A stretch of 64,000 nt of DNA from Neobacillus driksii (GTDB lineage: Bacteria > Bacillota > Bacilli > Bacillales > Cytobacillaceae): assembly GCF_013409995.1 (NCBI RefSeq), contig NZ_JACCBX010000002.1, positions 225,827 through 289,826 of the forward strand, given 5' to 3'. A program made the translations under genes and the position numbers. Below, piece after piece: positions 35,143 to 43,229 of the stretch (the stretch's first letter is position 1; every line of letters starts with the position of its first letter). The notes under the pieces were generated by a model. That model was not told the origin of the DNA and searched no databases. It saw nothing but the letters and a program-made list of their open reading frames with translations.

Positions 35143-36189
35143 TTATTTTGATAAAGCTCTGCGAACGATTGGTGTTACTTTGTTTGCCAGTAGATCAATT
35201 GCTTTTTCTACTCTGGCTAATGGCTGACCACCCATATCAAATTGTCCCATAAAGCGCGAATGTCCAAATAGTTCATGCTGGTACAAGATTTTTTCTGCTA
35301 GTTCTTCTGCACTGCCAACGGCTAAAATTTGCCCAGGTGCTCGCTGAGGCGTCAATTGCTCCGCTGATGTATGGTAGTGCGGATAACCACGATCTTTTGA
35401 AAAGTAGTGAAAATATTGATTGTAGTGCGGAAGAAATTCGGTAATGGCTTGTTCTCCTGTTTTGGCGATATACGAATGCCCTGTCACAGAAATTTTTAAC
35501 TTGGATACATCATGACCTGCTTCTCTTGCGGCTTCCCAGTATAGGTCTGCTAGTGGTTTAACAGATTCTGGACGGCCACCTAACAAGCCAAGGGCCATAT
35601 TTAATCCAAGTCTTCCTGCACGAACGGCACTGGCAGGAGTACCCCCCACACCAATCCAAAGCGGCAGTTTCTTTTGAACAGGTCTAGGTGCAATTTGTGC
35701 ACTTCGAAGAGGGGAACGGAAATTCCCTTGCCAACTGACAACTTGCTGCTCCTGCAATTTCAAAAATAAATTCAGCTTCTCTTCAAACAATTCATTGTAA
35801 TCATTTAAACTTGCTCCAAAGAGAGAGAATGATTCTAAAAATGCCCCACGACCTAAAATAATCTCGGTGCGTCCGTTCGATAATAAATCTAGTGTGGCAA
35901 AATCTTCGTAAACACGAACTGGATCAGCTGTACTTATAACAGAAAGCGTGCTGGTTAGTTTAATGTTTTTTGTCTCCCGTGCTATCGCTGCAAGCAGCAT
36001 GGCGTAGGAGGATGTGACAAAATCGAGACGGTGATGTTCGCCAACACCAAAAATATCAAGTCCTGCTTCATCCGCCATTTTTGCCATTTGGATAATCTCT
36101 TCTATTCTAGATTGAGCAGTTCGACTATTCCCATTGGCATCCGGTATTCGTTCGCCTAATGAATAGACTCCAAATTCAAATTGTTTCAT
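35143..36189 (-). CDS. Luciferase-like (LLM) flavin-dependent oxidoreductase
   Basis: FMN-dependent monooxygenase-fold protein, 348 residues. Marks: MKQFEFGVYSLGERIPDANG, GEHHRLDFVTSSYAMLLAA near residue 50, TSTLSVISTADPVRVYEDFATLDLLSNGR near 78 and LPLWIGVGGTPASAVRAGRLGL near 175. Needs reduced FMN, which the FMN reductase of the same cluster could supply. Substrate unknown. AGGAGGGC is placed before the ATG; 12 bases after the preceding gene. Confidence 0.9.
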   Translation of the reverse strand: MKQFEFGVYSLGERIPDANGNSRTAQSRIEEIIQMAKMADEAGLDIFGVGEHHRLDFVTSSYAMLLAAIARETKNIKLTSTLSVISTADPVRVYEDFATLDLLSNGRTEIILGRGAFLESFSLFGASLNDYNELFEEKLNLFLKLQEQQVVSWQGNFRSPLRSAQIAPRPVQKKLPLWIGVGGTPASAVRAGRLGLNMALGLLGGRPESVKPLADLYWEAAREAGHDVSKLKISVTGHSYIAKTGEQAITEFLPHYNQYFHYFSKDRGYPHYHTSAEQLTPQRAPGQILAVGSAEELAEKILYQHELFGHSRFMGQFDMGGQPLARVEKAIDLLANKVTPIVRRALSK

Positions 36190-36201
36190 TCCCTTGCCCT
36201 C

Positions 36202-36846
36202 CTAGTTATTAAATACGATTGGCATTTTATGAATCCATTCGTCTTTCGTCGCAGCGTCCAGCATACATTTCGCTGCATGATAACGAGAGACACTCATCTT
36301 ACCTTTCGTATCTCCAAATGATATAGAATACCCATTTCCATTTGTTTTGGCATTCGGATCAATGATGCGCACAACAGTCCAATCTAGCTTAGAGTTTTTA
36401 AGCAATTTCTCTATTGCTTTCATTTCAGCGTACCCAGCAGGAAAGAATAGTCTTGGCATAACACTCGGCATCACAGTTATAAGCTGTTTAACGTCTTCCT
36501 TTGCGGAGATGCTAGGTGTTGCAAGCGTAATGAACCTTTCCGGTCCGAACTCTTCCATTACAGAGATAATGGCTTTATGGGCTTCTGCTATAGGGAGGTC
36601 TGAAACTTTTCGTTTCATTGACATTGCTGGCCCAAGGGCACTTAAAATAGCATCTCTTCCGATGATGGCTTCTTTTAATTTTTCTCGGTCTGTTAAAGCC
36701 CCGACTACAATTTGCAGTTTTTCATGTTCTATATTTAAAGCATTAGGTCGTCTCGTATAGGCTGTAACCTCATGTCCAGCCTCAAGTGCAAGATTTACAA
36801 AAAGTTGACCAATTTGCCCATTTGCTCCAAAAATCGTTATTTTCAT
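36202..36846 (-). CDS. NAD(P)-binding protein, flavin reductase/NmrA-like
   Basis: 214-residue atypical SDR of the NAD(P)H-binding (PF13460) group. N-terminal GANGQIGQLFVNLALEAGHEVTAYTRRP, ALTDREKLKEAIIGRDAILSALGPA near 52, and WTVVRIIDPNAKTNG near 160. The frame begins at GTG 36855, inside GGGGTG; the ATG at 36846 six bases later is preferred. First gene of the five-gene cluster, divergent from the TetR regulator. Confidence 0.86.
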   Translation of the reverse strand: MKITIFGANGQIGQLFVNLALEAGHEVTAYTRRPNALNIEHEKLQIVVGALTDREKLKEAIIGRDAILSALGPAMSMKRKVSDLPIAEAHKAIISVMEEFGPERFITLATPSISAKEDVKQLITVMPSVMPRLFFPAGYAEMKAIEKLLKNSKLDWTVVRIIDPNAKTNGNGYSISFGDTKGKMSVSRYHAAKCMLDAATKDEWIHKMPIVFNN

Positions 36847-36874
36847 TTTCTTCACCCCAACATCTTTTGTTTAG

Positions 36875-36955
36875 ACAACATTTGTTGTAAAATTAATATA
36901 TCAAGTTGGTAAACATTCAACAACCAACAAAATAACAGCTATATTGTTTAAACAA
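36875..36955. promoter_or_regulatory. Palindromic operators in the TetR/oxidoreductase divergent promoter
   Basis: ACAACA-TT-TGTTGT (36875-36888) and TTGTTTAAACAA (36944-36955) are perfect inverted repeats; both belong to a longer TTGTTTARACAACAT motif. A third repeat, GTTGGT-N12-ACCAAC, lies between (36905-36928). Their placement ahead of both divergent genes suggests binding by the neighbouring TetR protein. Confidence 0.6.
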
Positions 36956-36994
36956 CATATTGATAAAAATGTCTAAAAAATAGGAGAAAAATCT

Positions 36995-37564
36995 ATGGAA
37001 AAACAAATTGACCCCCGTATTCTCCGTACCCGTAAGCTCATTATGGATGCGTTTATACAGTTATCGATGAAAAAAGACTTTAAAGACATCACCATTAAAG
37101 ATATTACAACGGCTGCCACGGTTAATCGTGCAACCTTTTATTCTCATTTCATTGACAAATATGACTTGCTTGAAAAGGTATTAAGTGAGAGTGTGATGAG
37201 GGAAATCATTCAAGAAGTTAGTACACACGAGGTAATTAATCAAGAGACAATTGAGGCTATATTTTTATCGATCATAAAGTTCCAATCATCTATCAGTAAC
37301 CAATGCCGGCGAAGTTATGAGGCATTTACACCACAAATAGAAACGATTTTTAAAAAAGAACTTGAGGCATTTTTTTCGGAGTGGGCAAAAAAGCAATGGC
37401 CGAATCAAAACAAATCCGAAATAGAGGTCTTTGCGGTGATGTTAAGCTGGGCACTTTATGGAGCTGCAATGCATTGGATGCAAAATCAAACCACACAACC
37501 AGAAGATTACGTAAAGCAATTAATGCCTTTCATAATAAATATTGAAAATGATAAAACAATATAA
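36995..37564 (+). CDS. TetR/AcrR-family transcriptional regulator
   Basis: 189 residues. N-terminal helix-turn-helix with RTRKLIMDAFIQLSMKKDFKDITIKDITTAATVNRATFYSHFIDKYDLLEKV compressed into the first 65 residues (typical TFYxHFxDK recognition-helix end), followed by a C-terminal ligand domain of the TetR_C_7 type (SWALYGAAMHWM). Likely represses the divergent oxidoreductase operon through the TTGTTTARACAA palindromes and may respond to quinone or electrophile stress, which is inference. AGGAG ribosome site. Confidence 0.9.
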   Translation: MEKQIDPRILRTRKLIMDAFIQLSMKKDFKDITIKDITTAATVNRATFYSHFIDKYDLLEKVLSESVMREIIQEVSTHEVINQETIEAIFLSIIKFQSSISNQCRRSYEAFTPQIETIFKKELEAFFSEWAKKQWPNQNKSEIEVFAVMLSWALYGAAMHWMQNQTTQPEDYVKQLMPFIINIENDKTI

Positions 37565-37605
37565 TAGAGTCCGTTTTTTATATAAAACAGCTTTCTGATA
37601 ACAAT

Positions 37606-37647
37606 ATAAAAGCAGTGTATTTCATATGAGAAATACACTGCTTTTAT
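37606..37647 (+). terminator. Hairpin terminator after the TetR gene
   Basis: An 18-base perfect stem starting ATAAAAGCAGTG with a 6-base loop; TTTTAT and further T-rich sequence follow. The remaining 265 bases to the next gene hold only a stretch on the minus strand reading NEQTTALHKEKENKW without start codon, a possible gene remnant. Confidence 0.75.
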
Positions 37648-37912
37648 ATGGTCTTTATACTTGCTTTTTGCTATGTGGGACCTCACAAATGGTGCTGGTA
37701 TTCGTTCACTTCCTTGTTACTTTTGCCATAAATTTTACTAATTCACGATCTTGATTTGTATAATCATTCTCTGACCATTTGTTTTCCTTCTCTTTATGAA
37801 GAGCAGTGGTCTGTTCGTTTGTAAAAATTTACACATTGTCGAATTGGACTAAAAAATTTACGAAGGCGCATAGTAAAAATATTACCAATAAAAAGATACG
37901 AGGAGTAATAGG

Positions 37913-38140
37913 ATGAAAAACAAATGGAAAATCACCATTTTGACTATTTTTCTTTTAATAGGATTGTTAACAGCATGTAATGCTGAGAAACGAGACGCAT
38001 TAAATCAGGATGATGATGTAAATTTCCGTCCTGTTCGTTATGAACGTAAAACCAATGAAAATGAGAGCAATAATGATTATAAAAACCGCGAAAACAGTCG
38101 ATTCCCACACAATAAAAACCCTAATCGTACAAATGATTAA
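37913..38140 (+). CDS. Small lipoprotein, possibly related to sporulation lipoprotein YhcN/YlaJ
   Basis: 75 residues: a signal peptide ending in the lipobox LLTAC, then a short asparagine/arginine-rich tail (NFRPVRYERKTNENESNND). GAGGAG precedes the ATG. The tail composition recalls the N-terminus of YhcN/YlaJ-type sporulation lipoproteins, but the structured part of that family is missing, so this is either an independent small lipoprotein or a truncated one. Confidence 0.55.
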   Translation: MKNKWKITILTIFLLIGLLTACNAEKRDALNQDDDVNFRPVRYERKTNENESNNDYKNRENSRFPHNKNPNRTND

Positions 38141-38228
38141 ATGAAAAAAGGCAATGAGCGTGGATTTAATAAAAACCGAAGTGGAATAAGACTTTGAATA
38201 TAAGTACGGCTTTGGGAGGAGGAAAATA

Positions 38229-38501
38229 ATGACCAGTCATATCAAATCAGAATTATCATTATTAAGTGAGCTCTTCTTTTCAATCTTGTTAACAGCATGT
38301 ATAGCCATCTATTTATACAAGACATTTGAGACTTTTCCCTGGCTGCCCTTTATTGGAATTCCTATAGGGTTAGCGATAATGGTTGCTTGTTGGGAGAGGA
38401 AAAAACACAGTTGGAGTATGTTTATTACTGGTTTAATAATTAGCAGTATTATTTGGTCAATTGTATTCAATTGGTCCTCTCTTCTAGGTATATTTCATTA
38501 A
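38229..38501 (+). CDS. Small membrane protein, unknown
   Basis: 90 residues with three hydrophobic segments (about 14-32, 37-54 and 62-84) and a charged WERKKHSW loop. GGAGGAGG ribosome site gives good support for expression. It lies 22 bases before the cytochrome c gene and is probably co-transcribed, so a role near the respiratory chain is possible. Family not recognised. Confidence 0.6.
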   Translation: MTSHIKSELSLLSELFFSILLTACIAIYLYKTFETFPWLPFIGIPIGLAIMVACWERKKHSWSMFITGLIISSIIWSIVFNWSSLLGIFH

Positions 38502-38523
38502 AAAAACTCGTGGAGGATTTAAC

Positions 38524-38877
38524 ATGAAAAAAATATGGGCTACTACTGGAATCAATATCATTTTAGCAGGTTTTCTTGTATTTTTGCTCTTTAATTACGA
38601 AGGAACTCCACATGCAGGCAAAGCTGTTGAAAAAACGGCAGACGGCAAAACAGACACTTCAGCAAAAGCAGAAGAAATTGCTAGTACCTCTTGTATAACA
38701 TGCCATGGAGACAATCTACAAGGTGGAGCAGGTCCTGCTTTAAATAAAATTGGTACAAAGTATGCCCAAGGTGATATTGAGAATATTATTAAAAACGGAA
38801 AAGGAGCAATGCCAGCGGGGGTCATTACACCAGAAGAAGCAAAAATCGTTGCAGCATGGTTAGCACAGAAAAAGTAA
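38524..38877 (+). CDS. Membrane-anchored c-type cytochrome (cytochrome c-550/c-551 type)
   Basis: 117 residues: N-terminal membrane anchor (about 5-25), a linker and a class I cytochrome c domain. Haem attachment motif CITCH near residue 58 followed by GDNLQGGAGPALNKIG, and the axial methionine in KGAMPAGVITPEEAKIVAAWL near 97. Size and layout match Bacillus CccA/CccB small cytochromes that carry electrons to the terminal oxidase. GTGGAGG ribosome site. Confidence 0.93.
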   Translation: MKKIWATTGINIILAGFLVFLLFNYEGTPHAGKAVEKTADGKTDTSAKAEEIASTSCITCHGDNLQGGAGPALNKIGTKYAQGDIENIIKNGKGAMPAGVITPEEAKIVAAWLAQKK

Positions 38878-38929
38878 TCATTTAACAAACGATTCCGCAC
38901 AGTAGAAAAAAGGCACCGAATGGCACCTT

Positions 38930-40051
38930 TTATCCTGTTTTTTTCATTAAGTATTTGATTTTGTCTACTACGGATTTTGGATGTGGTGTGCTGTTGATGA
39001 GCAGCAGCAGTTGGATGATGACGACAGGCAGAAAGGTTTCTCTGTAGGCAAGGTACTTAGGTTCCCATCCGGAGGCGAATTTGCTTTTGAATTCTTTGAG
39101 TCCTTTGAAGTTATACAATGAATTTCCATGCAAATAGGCCAATCTGAAGAACTTTTCACTTTGGAAGGAGTATTTGCAATCTCCTACATTTGAAAGCGGC
39201 GCCATACCTAAACTACAATTCTGGTACCCGTTTTCTTTCGCCCATTTAAAGATATGAATGAATAAAACATCCATCGTTCCATGTGGGCTTTCTGGTACTT
39301 TTCTCATTAAGTCGATCGTAAGCGAATTTTTGTGGTCACTTGCAAGTGTCGCAAAAGCAAGAACTTTCCCTTCTGGATCATTTAATAGAGCAACCGGAAA
39401 ACAAGAAACATATTCCTTACTAAAAGAGACAACCGAGAATCCCTTCTCTTTCTGATTTCCAAGCCAAGCATCTGAAATTTCCTTTAACTCAGAAAGGATA
39501 GCTTTTGAATACGGTGGCATGATTACGCTAAACGTATAAGAGTTACGGATAAATTTGTTTAGTCTAGTTCGTAATTTAGCTCCCTGCTTGCCCTCAATCG
39601 AAAAGTTATGAAGATTCACAACTCCTTCTTCCCCTAACTTTAAGAATCGATAGCCTGTATCATGATACAAATGCATGAAACGCGGGCTGATTTGGTAGAA
39701 TATTGGCTTAAGCCCATTACTTACTCCGTATTCTTGAAATTCTTTAATAGACTTAGGAATCAATGACTCTGGACCTATCGGGTCTCCTAATACGACTAGT
39801 TTATTACCTATCCTCTTATAAACAATTAGTACTTGTTCTTCCACCGCCCAATATACATCCTTATCCTGTAACAAAATTAGATGAGATACATGATTACCGC
39901 CATTGTCTTCTAAGAATCGAATCACACGTTCTAATTGCAAGTCTATGTTACTTGCTGTTAATTTATTTTTAGCATTTAGCTTATTTATTTTATAAGAATT
40001 TAAAAAAATAAAAATCAGAATTGGAAAATACCATAATGCGGTATCAAACAT
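38930..40051 (-). CDS. Stand-alone DUF2156 protein (MprF C-terminal lysyl-phosphatidylglycerol synthase-like domain)
   Basis: 373 residues. After one N-terminal membrane helix the protein has the double-GNAT domain found at the C-terminus of MprF: LVVLGDPIGPESLI near 85, QISPRFMHLYHDTGYRFLKLGEEGVVNL near 120, PHGTMDVLFIHIFKWAKENGY near 255, and KFASGWEPKYLAYRETF near 325. The large N-terminal flippase region of MprF is absent. Such proteins transfer an amino acid from tRNA to a lipid or act on other acceptors; acceptor here unknown. Convergent with the cytochrome gene. Confidence 0.82.
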   Translation of the reverse strand: MFDTALWYFPILIFIFLNSYKINKLNAKNKLTASNIDLQLERVIRFLEDNGGNHVSHLILLQDKDVYWAVEEQVLIVYKRIGNKLVVLGDPIGPESLIPKSIKEFQEYGVSNGLKPIFYQISPRFMHLYHDTGYRFLKLGEEGVVNLHNFSIEGKQGAKLRTRLNKFIRNSYTFSVIMPPYSKAILSELKEISDAWLGNQKEKGFSVVSFSKEYVSCFPVALLNDPEGKVLAFATLASDHKNSLTIDLMRKVPESPHGTMDVLFIHIFKWAKENGYQNCSLGMAPLSNVGDCKYSFQSEKFFRLAYLHGNSLYNFKGLKEFKSKFASGWEPKYLAYRETFLPVVIIQLLLLINSTPHPKSVVDKIKYLMKKTG

Positions 40052-40227
40052 GCAGGCACTACCCCCTAGTATAGTTCACCTAAATAAAGATACCATAATT
40101 ATAGACTGATATGAATATTGATTTTTCCAATTTAAGAATAATAGATAACAACTCTATATGAAATTAATTACACAGTCAACCAGAGGTGTATATCATTGGT
40201 GATTTTTTAAGAAGTGACATGCACCAT

Positions 40228-40620
40228 TTACTTTAAGTTAGCAAATATGCCAGTTGCTTTTGCCACTAGTTCGTTCTGATCGTTGTAGATATCACAGTCG
40301 AGGTGATTAAGGGTCCTTCCCTTTTTGATGAGGTGGGCTACTGCAGTGAGGAATTCTCCTTTTGCTCCTTTTAGGTAAGTTGTTTTGAGATCAACTGTTA
40401 CGACCGATTGAAGAGAGTTTTCGTCTTCATCAAAGGTATTACATGTATTGCCCATTGCTAAATCTGCCAACAAGCTGATAATCCCACCTTGAACATACCC
40501 TACAGTATTTAACAGCAAAGGCTGAATAGGCAAGGTTACTTTCAGATTACTATCACTGATTTTTTCATATTTACATTTGAGTAAATGATCAAATGGGTTT
40601 TTTATATACTTTGTTTCCAC
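40228..40620 (-). CDS. PaaI-type hotdog thioesterase
   Basis: 130-residue acyl-CoA thioesterase of the PaaI family. Hotdog features: VGYVQGGIISLLADLAMGNTC near residue 45 (catalytic G/D region) and VDLKTTYLKGAKGEFLTAVAHLIKKGRTLNHLDCDIY in the second half. It could release trapped CoA when the neighbouring catabolic pathway stalls, as PaaI does for phenylacetate. The frame starts at GTG 40629 and ATG 40626, but both touch the GGGGTG ribosome site; GTG at 40620 six bases downstream is preferred. A terminator separates it from the preceding operon. Confidence 0.85.
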   Translation of the reverse strand: METKYIKNPFDHLLKCKYEKISDSNLKVTLPIQPLLLNTVGYVQGGIISLLADLAMGNTCNTFDEDENSLQSVVTVDLKTTYLKGAKGEFLTAVAHLIKKGRTLNHLDCDIYNDQNELVAKATGIFANLK

Positions 40621-40643
40621 CTTCATCACCCCAAAATAGAATC

Positions 40644-40686
40644 TAAAAAACTAGGCCGAATCTATAAAAATATAGAATTCGACCTT
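40644..40686 (-). terminator. Terminator between the catabolic operon and the thioesterase
   Basis: Minus strand AGGTCGAAT..TATA and TATA.ATTCGGCCT arms followed by AGTTTTTTAG. Confidence 0.65.
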
Positions 40687-40693
40687 TCTACAA

Positions 40694-40733
40694 CTGTCCG
40701 CCTCAGGTGGACACTGTCCACGGGCGGTGACAG
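40694..40733. repeat. Long GC-rich inverted repeat of the GACAGGCACC family
   Basis: CTGTCCGCC and GGCGG..ACAG enclose a perfect GTGGACA/TGTCCAC stem with a one-base loop centre. It follows the dehydrogenase stop and ends in GACAGGCACC, also seen in the hairpins at 13742 and 22185. Confidence 0.6.
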
Positions 40734-40740
40734 GCACCAT

Positions 40741-41586
40741 TTAATATTCGTAGAATCCGAGGCCGGTTTTTCTGCCGTAGTGTCCTGCTCGAACCAATTT
40801 TCTTAATAGGGTGGCTGGGCGGTATTTGGAGTCGGCTGTTTCTTGGTAGAGTGTGTCTAATACCATGAGCATGACGTCGAGCCCAATCATGTCAGCGAGT
40901 GCTAATGGTCCGATTGGGTGATTGGCTCCTAGTTTCATTCCTAGGTCGATATCTTCCTTGGTTGCTACGCCTTCTTGAAGGACGAAAATGGCTTCGTTTA
41001 TCATTGGCGCTAATATACGATTTACAGCAAACAATGGCGCTTCATTTACTGTTATTGATTTCTTACCAAAGCTTTCACATAAATCTTTAGCAATCAAATA
41101 GGTTTCATCAGATGTATCATTGCCACGGATAATTTCGACTAGTTCCATTAGCGGTACCGGGTTGAAAAAGTGAGTTCCGATTACCCGGTCTGCCCGTTTC
41201 GTAGCTGAGGCCATCTCGGTAATACTTAATCCAGATGTATTGGAGCAAAAGATTGCTTCAGGTTTACAAATCTGATCAATGTTCCGATACAACTCTTTCT
41301 TTTTCTCCATATTCTCAATGATAACCTCAAAAACTAAATCCGCCGCTTTCAAATCGTCCAATCTAGTAGTTGCTGTAAAACGATCTAGAATGGTCTCAAC
41401 AGTGTCAGTAAGTTTCCCCTTTGAGGAAAGCTTCTCCAAACTCTTTCTGATTACACCTAAACTTCTTGTTAAAAAATCTTCTTGAATATCCGATAAAATG
41501 ACTTGGAAACCTTCGCAAGCTGCAATCTGAGCGATACCCGATCCCATGCTCCCGGCCCCAATCACACCGATTGTTTTAATAGACAT
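40741..41586 (-). CDS. 3-hydroxyacyl-CoA dehydrogenase (3-hydroxybutyryl-CoA dehydrogenase type)
   Basis: NAD-dependent oxidation of 3-hydroxyacyl-CoA to 3-ketoacyl-CoA, 281 residues, the standard length. Rossmann motif VIGAGSMGSGIAQIAA, the SNTSGLSITEMAS segment near 117, catalytic His in GTHFFNPVPLMELVEI near 140 and RILAPMINEAIFVLQEGVA near 187. The frame runs to 41652, but the ATG at 41586 after GGAGGGTG is the real start. Last gene of the main operon; complements the HSD10-like SDR of the same cluster. Confidence 0.95.
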   Translation of the reverse strand: MSIKTIGVIGAGSMGSGIAQIAACEGFQVILSDIQEDFLTRSLGVIRKSLEKLSSKGKLTDTVETILDRFTATTRLDDLKAADLVFEVIIENMEKKKELYRNIDQICKPEAIFCSNTSGLSITEMASATKRADRVIGTHFFNPVPLMELVEIIRGNDTSDETYLIAKDLCESFGKKSITVNEAPLFAVNRILAPMINEAIFVLQEGVATKEDIDLGMKLGANHPIGPLALADMIGLDVMLMVLDTLYQETADSKYRPATLLRKLVRAGHYGRKTGLGFYEY

Positions 41587-41608
41587 GTTACACCCTCCAA
41601 AAATTAAA

Positions 41609-42385
41609 TTAAATCCCTTTAAATTCAGGTGTCCGTTTTTCCAAAAATGCATTCACACCTTCTTGCATATCTTCACTTGCAATCAGATGGGCTTGAACCA
41701 TAGTTTCTTGTTCTAAAAATGCCTCCCAAGGGAGCTGTGCCGAATGGTTCAACATTTTCTTCACGTATCGGTTACTTAAAGGGGGACCATTCAAGATTAC
41801 GCGGGCAAATTCACTTGCTTCCTGAAGTAAATCACCATCAACGACCTTATTAACAATTCCCCATGCCTTAGCCTCTTCTACACCTAAAATCTTTCCGGTA
41901 ACAATCCATTCCTTGGCAATGGCAGTGGGCACTCGTTCAGATAGTAACTTGATTAAGCCCAAATCTGGAATGACTCCAATATTCACAAAGCTTAAGCCAA
42001 ACTTAGCAGACGAGTCAGCGACAATGAAATCTGAAGCAAGTGCAAGGCTAAACCCGGCTCCGGCTGCATAACCATGAACAGCAGATATCACATATTTATC
42101 TATATTCAAAATTACTCGAGTTACATTTATCGCTTTATCTAAATAAGAGGCAATTTCACTTTGTTTTGTAAATTGCTGAATCGTTTCTAAATCTCCTCCA
42201 GCGCAATAGGATTTCCCTTCACCGGATAAGACAACCACTTTCACCTCTGGGTTTTTATCCAGGCTAACCAGCGCTTCTGTTAAGTCCTCTACTAAATCAG
42301 TAGATAAAGAATTTAACTTTTGAGGACGATTGAGAAAAATAGAACCAATTCCGTTCTCAATTTTTACAATTATAGGTTGAGTCAT
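41609..42385 (-). CDS. Crotonase-fold enzyme, PaaG-like enoyl-CoA isomerase
   Basis: 258 residues, crotonase fold with oxyanion-hole segments GEGKSYCAGGDL near 58 and GYAAGAGFSLALASDF near 102. Both glutamates of classic hydratases are replaced (S and F at the aligned positions), while SFVNIGVIPDLGLIKLL carries the aspartate used by PaaG/enoyl-CoA isomerases. It is therefore more likely a double-bond isomerase than a hydratase. GAGGAG ribosome site; 23 bases after the preceding gene. Confidence 0.85.
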   Translation of the reverse strand: MTQPIIVKIENGIGSIFLNRPQKLNSLSTDLVEDLTEALVSLDKNPEVKVVVLSGEGKSYCAGGDLETIQQFTKQSEIASYLDKAINVTRVILNIDKYVISAVHGYAAGAGFSLALASDFIVADSSAKFGLSFVNIGVIPDLGLIKLLSERVPTAIAKEWIVTGKILGVEEAKAWGIVNKVVDGDLLQEASEFARVILNGPPLSNRYVKKMLNHSAQLPWEAFLEQETMVQAHLIASEDMQEGVNAFLEKRTPEFKGI

Positions 42386-42408
42386 GGTTATTACTCCTCA
42401 ATAAAAAT

Positions 42409-43194
42409 TTATTTTCCTTGAAACAATGGCTTTTCCTTCGCTAAAAAGGCTCTCGCGCCTTCCTTTTGATCATCAGTGGAACAAAGGCTTCTAAATTGAA
42501 CGGCCTCAAGTTCTAATGCTTCATCCATCGGCAAATCAAGTCCCAGGGTAATTGCCTTCTTAGCAGCTTTGATAGCCAGTGGTCCCTTTTTCTGAATCTT
42601 GGCCGATAAAGTATGTGCCCGACTTAGTGCTTCTCCAGCTGGAACGAGAATATCTACCAAGCCAATTCGGTATGCTTCACTTGCTTCGATATTATCCCCG
42701 GTAAAAATAAGCTCTTTCGCTTTACCAGCTCCTACTAATCTAGGTAAACGCTGCGTTCCCCCATAGCCTGGAATAATTCCTAAATTCACCTCGGGTTGTC
42801 CGAATAATGCTTTTTCACCGGCAATGCGAATATCGCATGCCATCGCTAGCTCGCAGCCAGCTCCAAGAGTAAATCCTTCAATAGCAGCGATTACTGGTAC
42901 TTCAAAGTTTTCAATCTTATTAAAAATCTGGTGGCCACTTTTCACAAGGTCATATCCTACTTGAGGAGTCATATCAATAAACTGTTTAATATCCGCACCG
43001 GCTACAAACGCTTTGTCACCACCACCGGTAATAATAACAGTTTGAATATTAGAATTTCCCCTAACGACTTCCAAAGTTTGATCAAGCTCTTCCATAATCT
43101 GTGCACTAAGCGCATTTACAGGTGGATTTTCAATCGTAATCACAGCTGTCCTATTTTCAATATATAATTTTACAAAAGTTGTCTTTAACATCAT
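42409..43194 (-). CDS. Enoyl-CoA hydratase with canonical catalytic glutamates
   Basis: 261-residue crotonase. Both catalytic glutamates are in place: GFTLGAGCELAMACDIR near residue 105 and FGQPEVNLGIIPGYGGTQRLPR near 130; oxyanion hole in KAFVAGADI. Expected to hydrate trans-2-enoyl-CoA in the beta-oxidation-like pathway. The ATG at 43194 follows AAGGGGG at 6 bases; the frame is open five codons further. One of three different crotonases in the operon. Confidence 0.93.
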   Translation of the reverse strand: MMLKTTFVKLYIENRTAVITIENPPVNALSAQIMEELDQTLEVVRGNSNIQTVIITGGGDKAFVAGADIKQFIDMTPQVGYDLVKSGHQIFNKIENFEVPVIAAIEGFTLGAGCELAMACDIRIAGEKALFGQPEVNLGIIPGYGGTQRLPRLVGAGKAKELIFTGDNIEASEAYRIGLVDILVPAGEALSRAHTLSAKIQKKGPLAIKAAKKAITLGLDLPMDEALELEAVQFRSLCSTDDQKEGARAFLAKEKPLFQGK

Positions 43195-43229
43195 CAATAC
43201 CCCCTTCATTCTATGAAAAATGAACTCTA

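Noticed and set aside
37700..37850. Minus-strand coding-like stretch (NEQTTALHKEKENKW)
   Set aside because: Only about 40 codons without start codon or ribosome site; too little to call a gene, possibly a remnant.
40631..40806. Plus-strand ORF spanning the hairpins after the dehydrogenase gene
   Set aside because: It is read through two inverted repeats and antisense coding sequence; no ribosome site.
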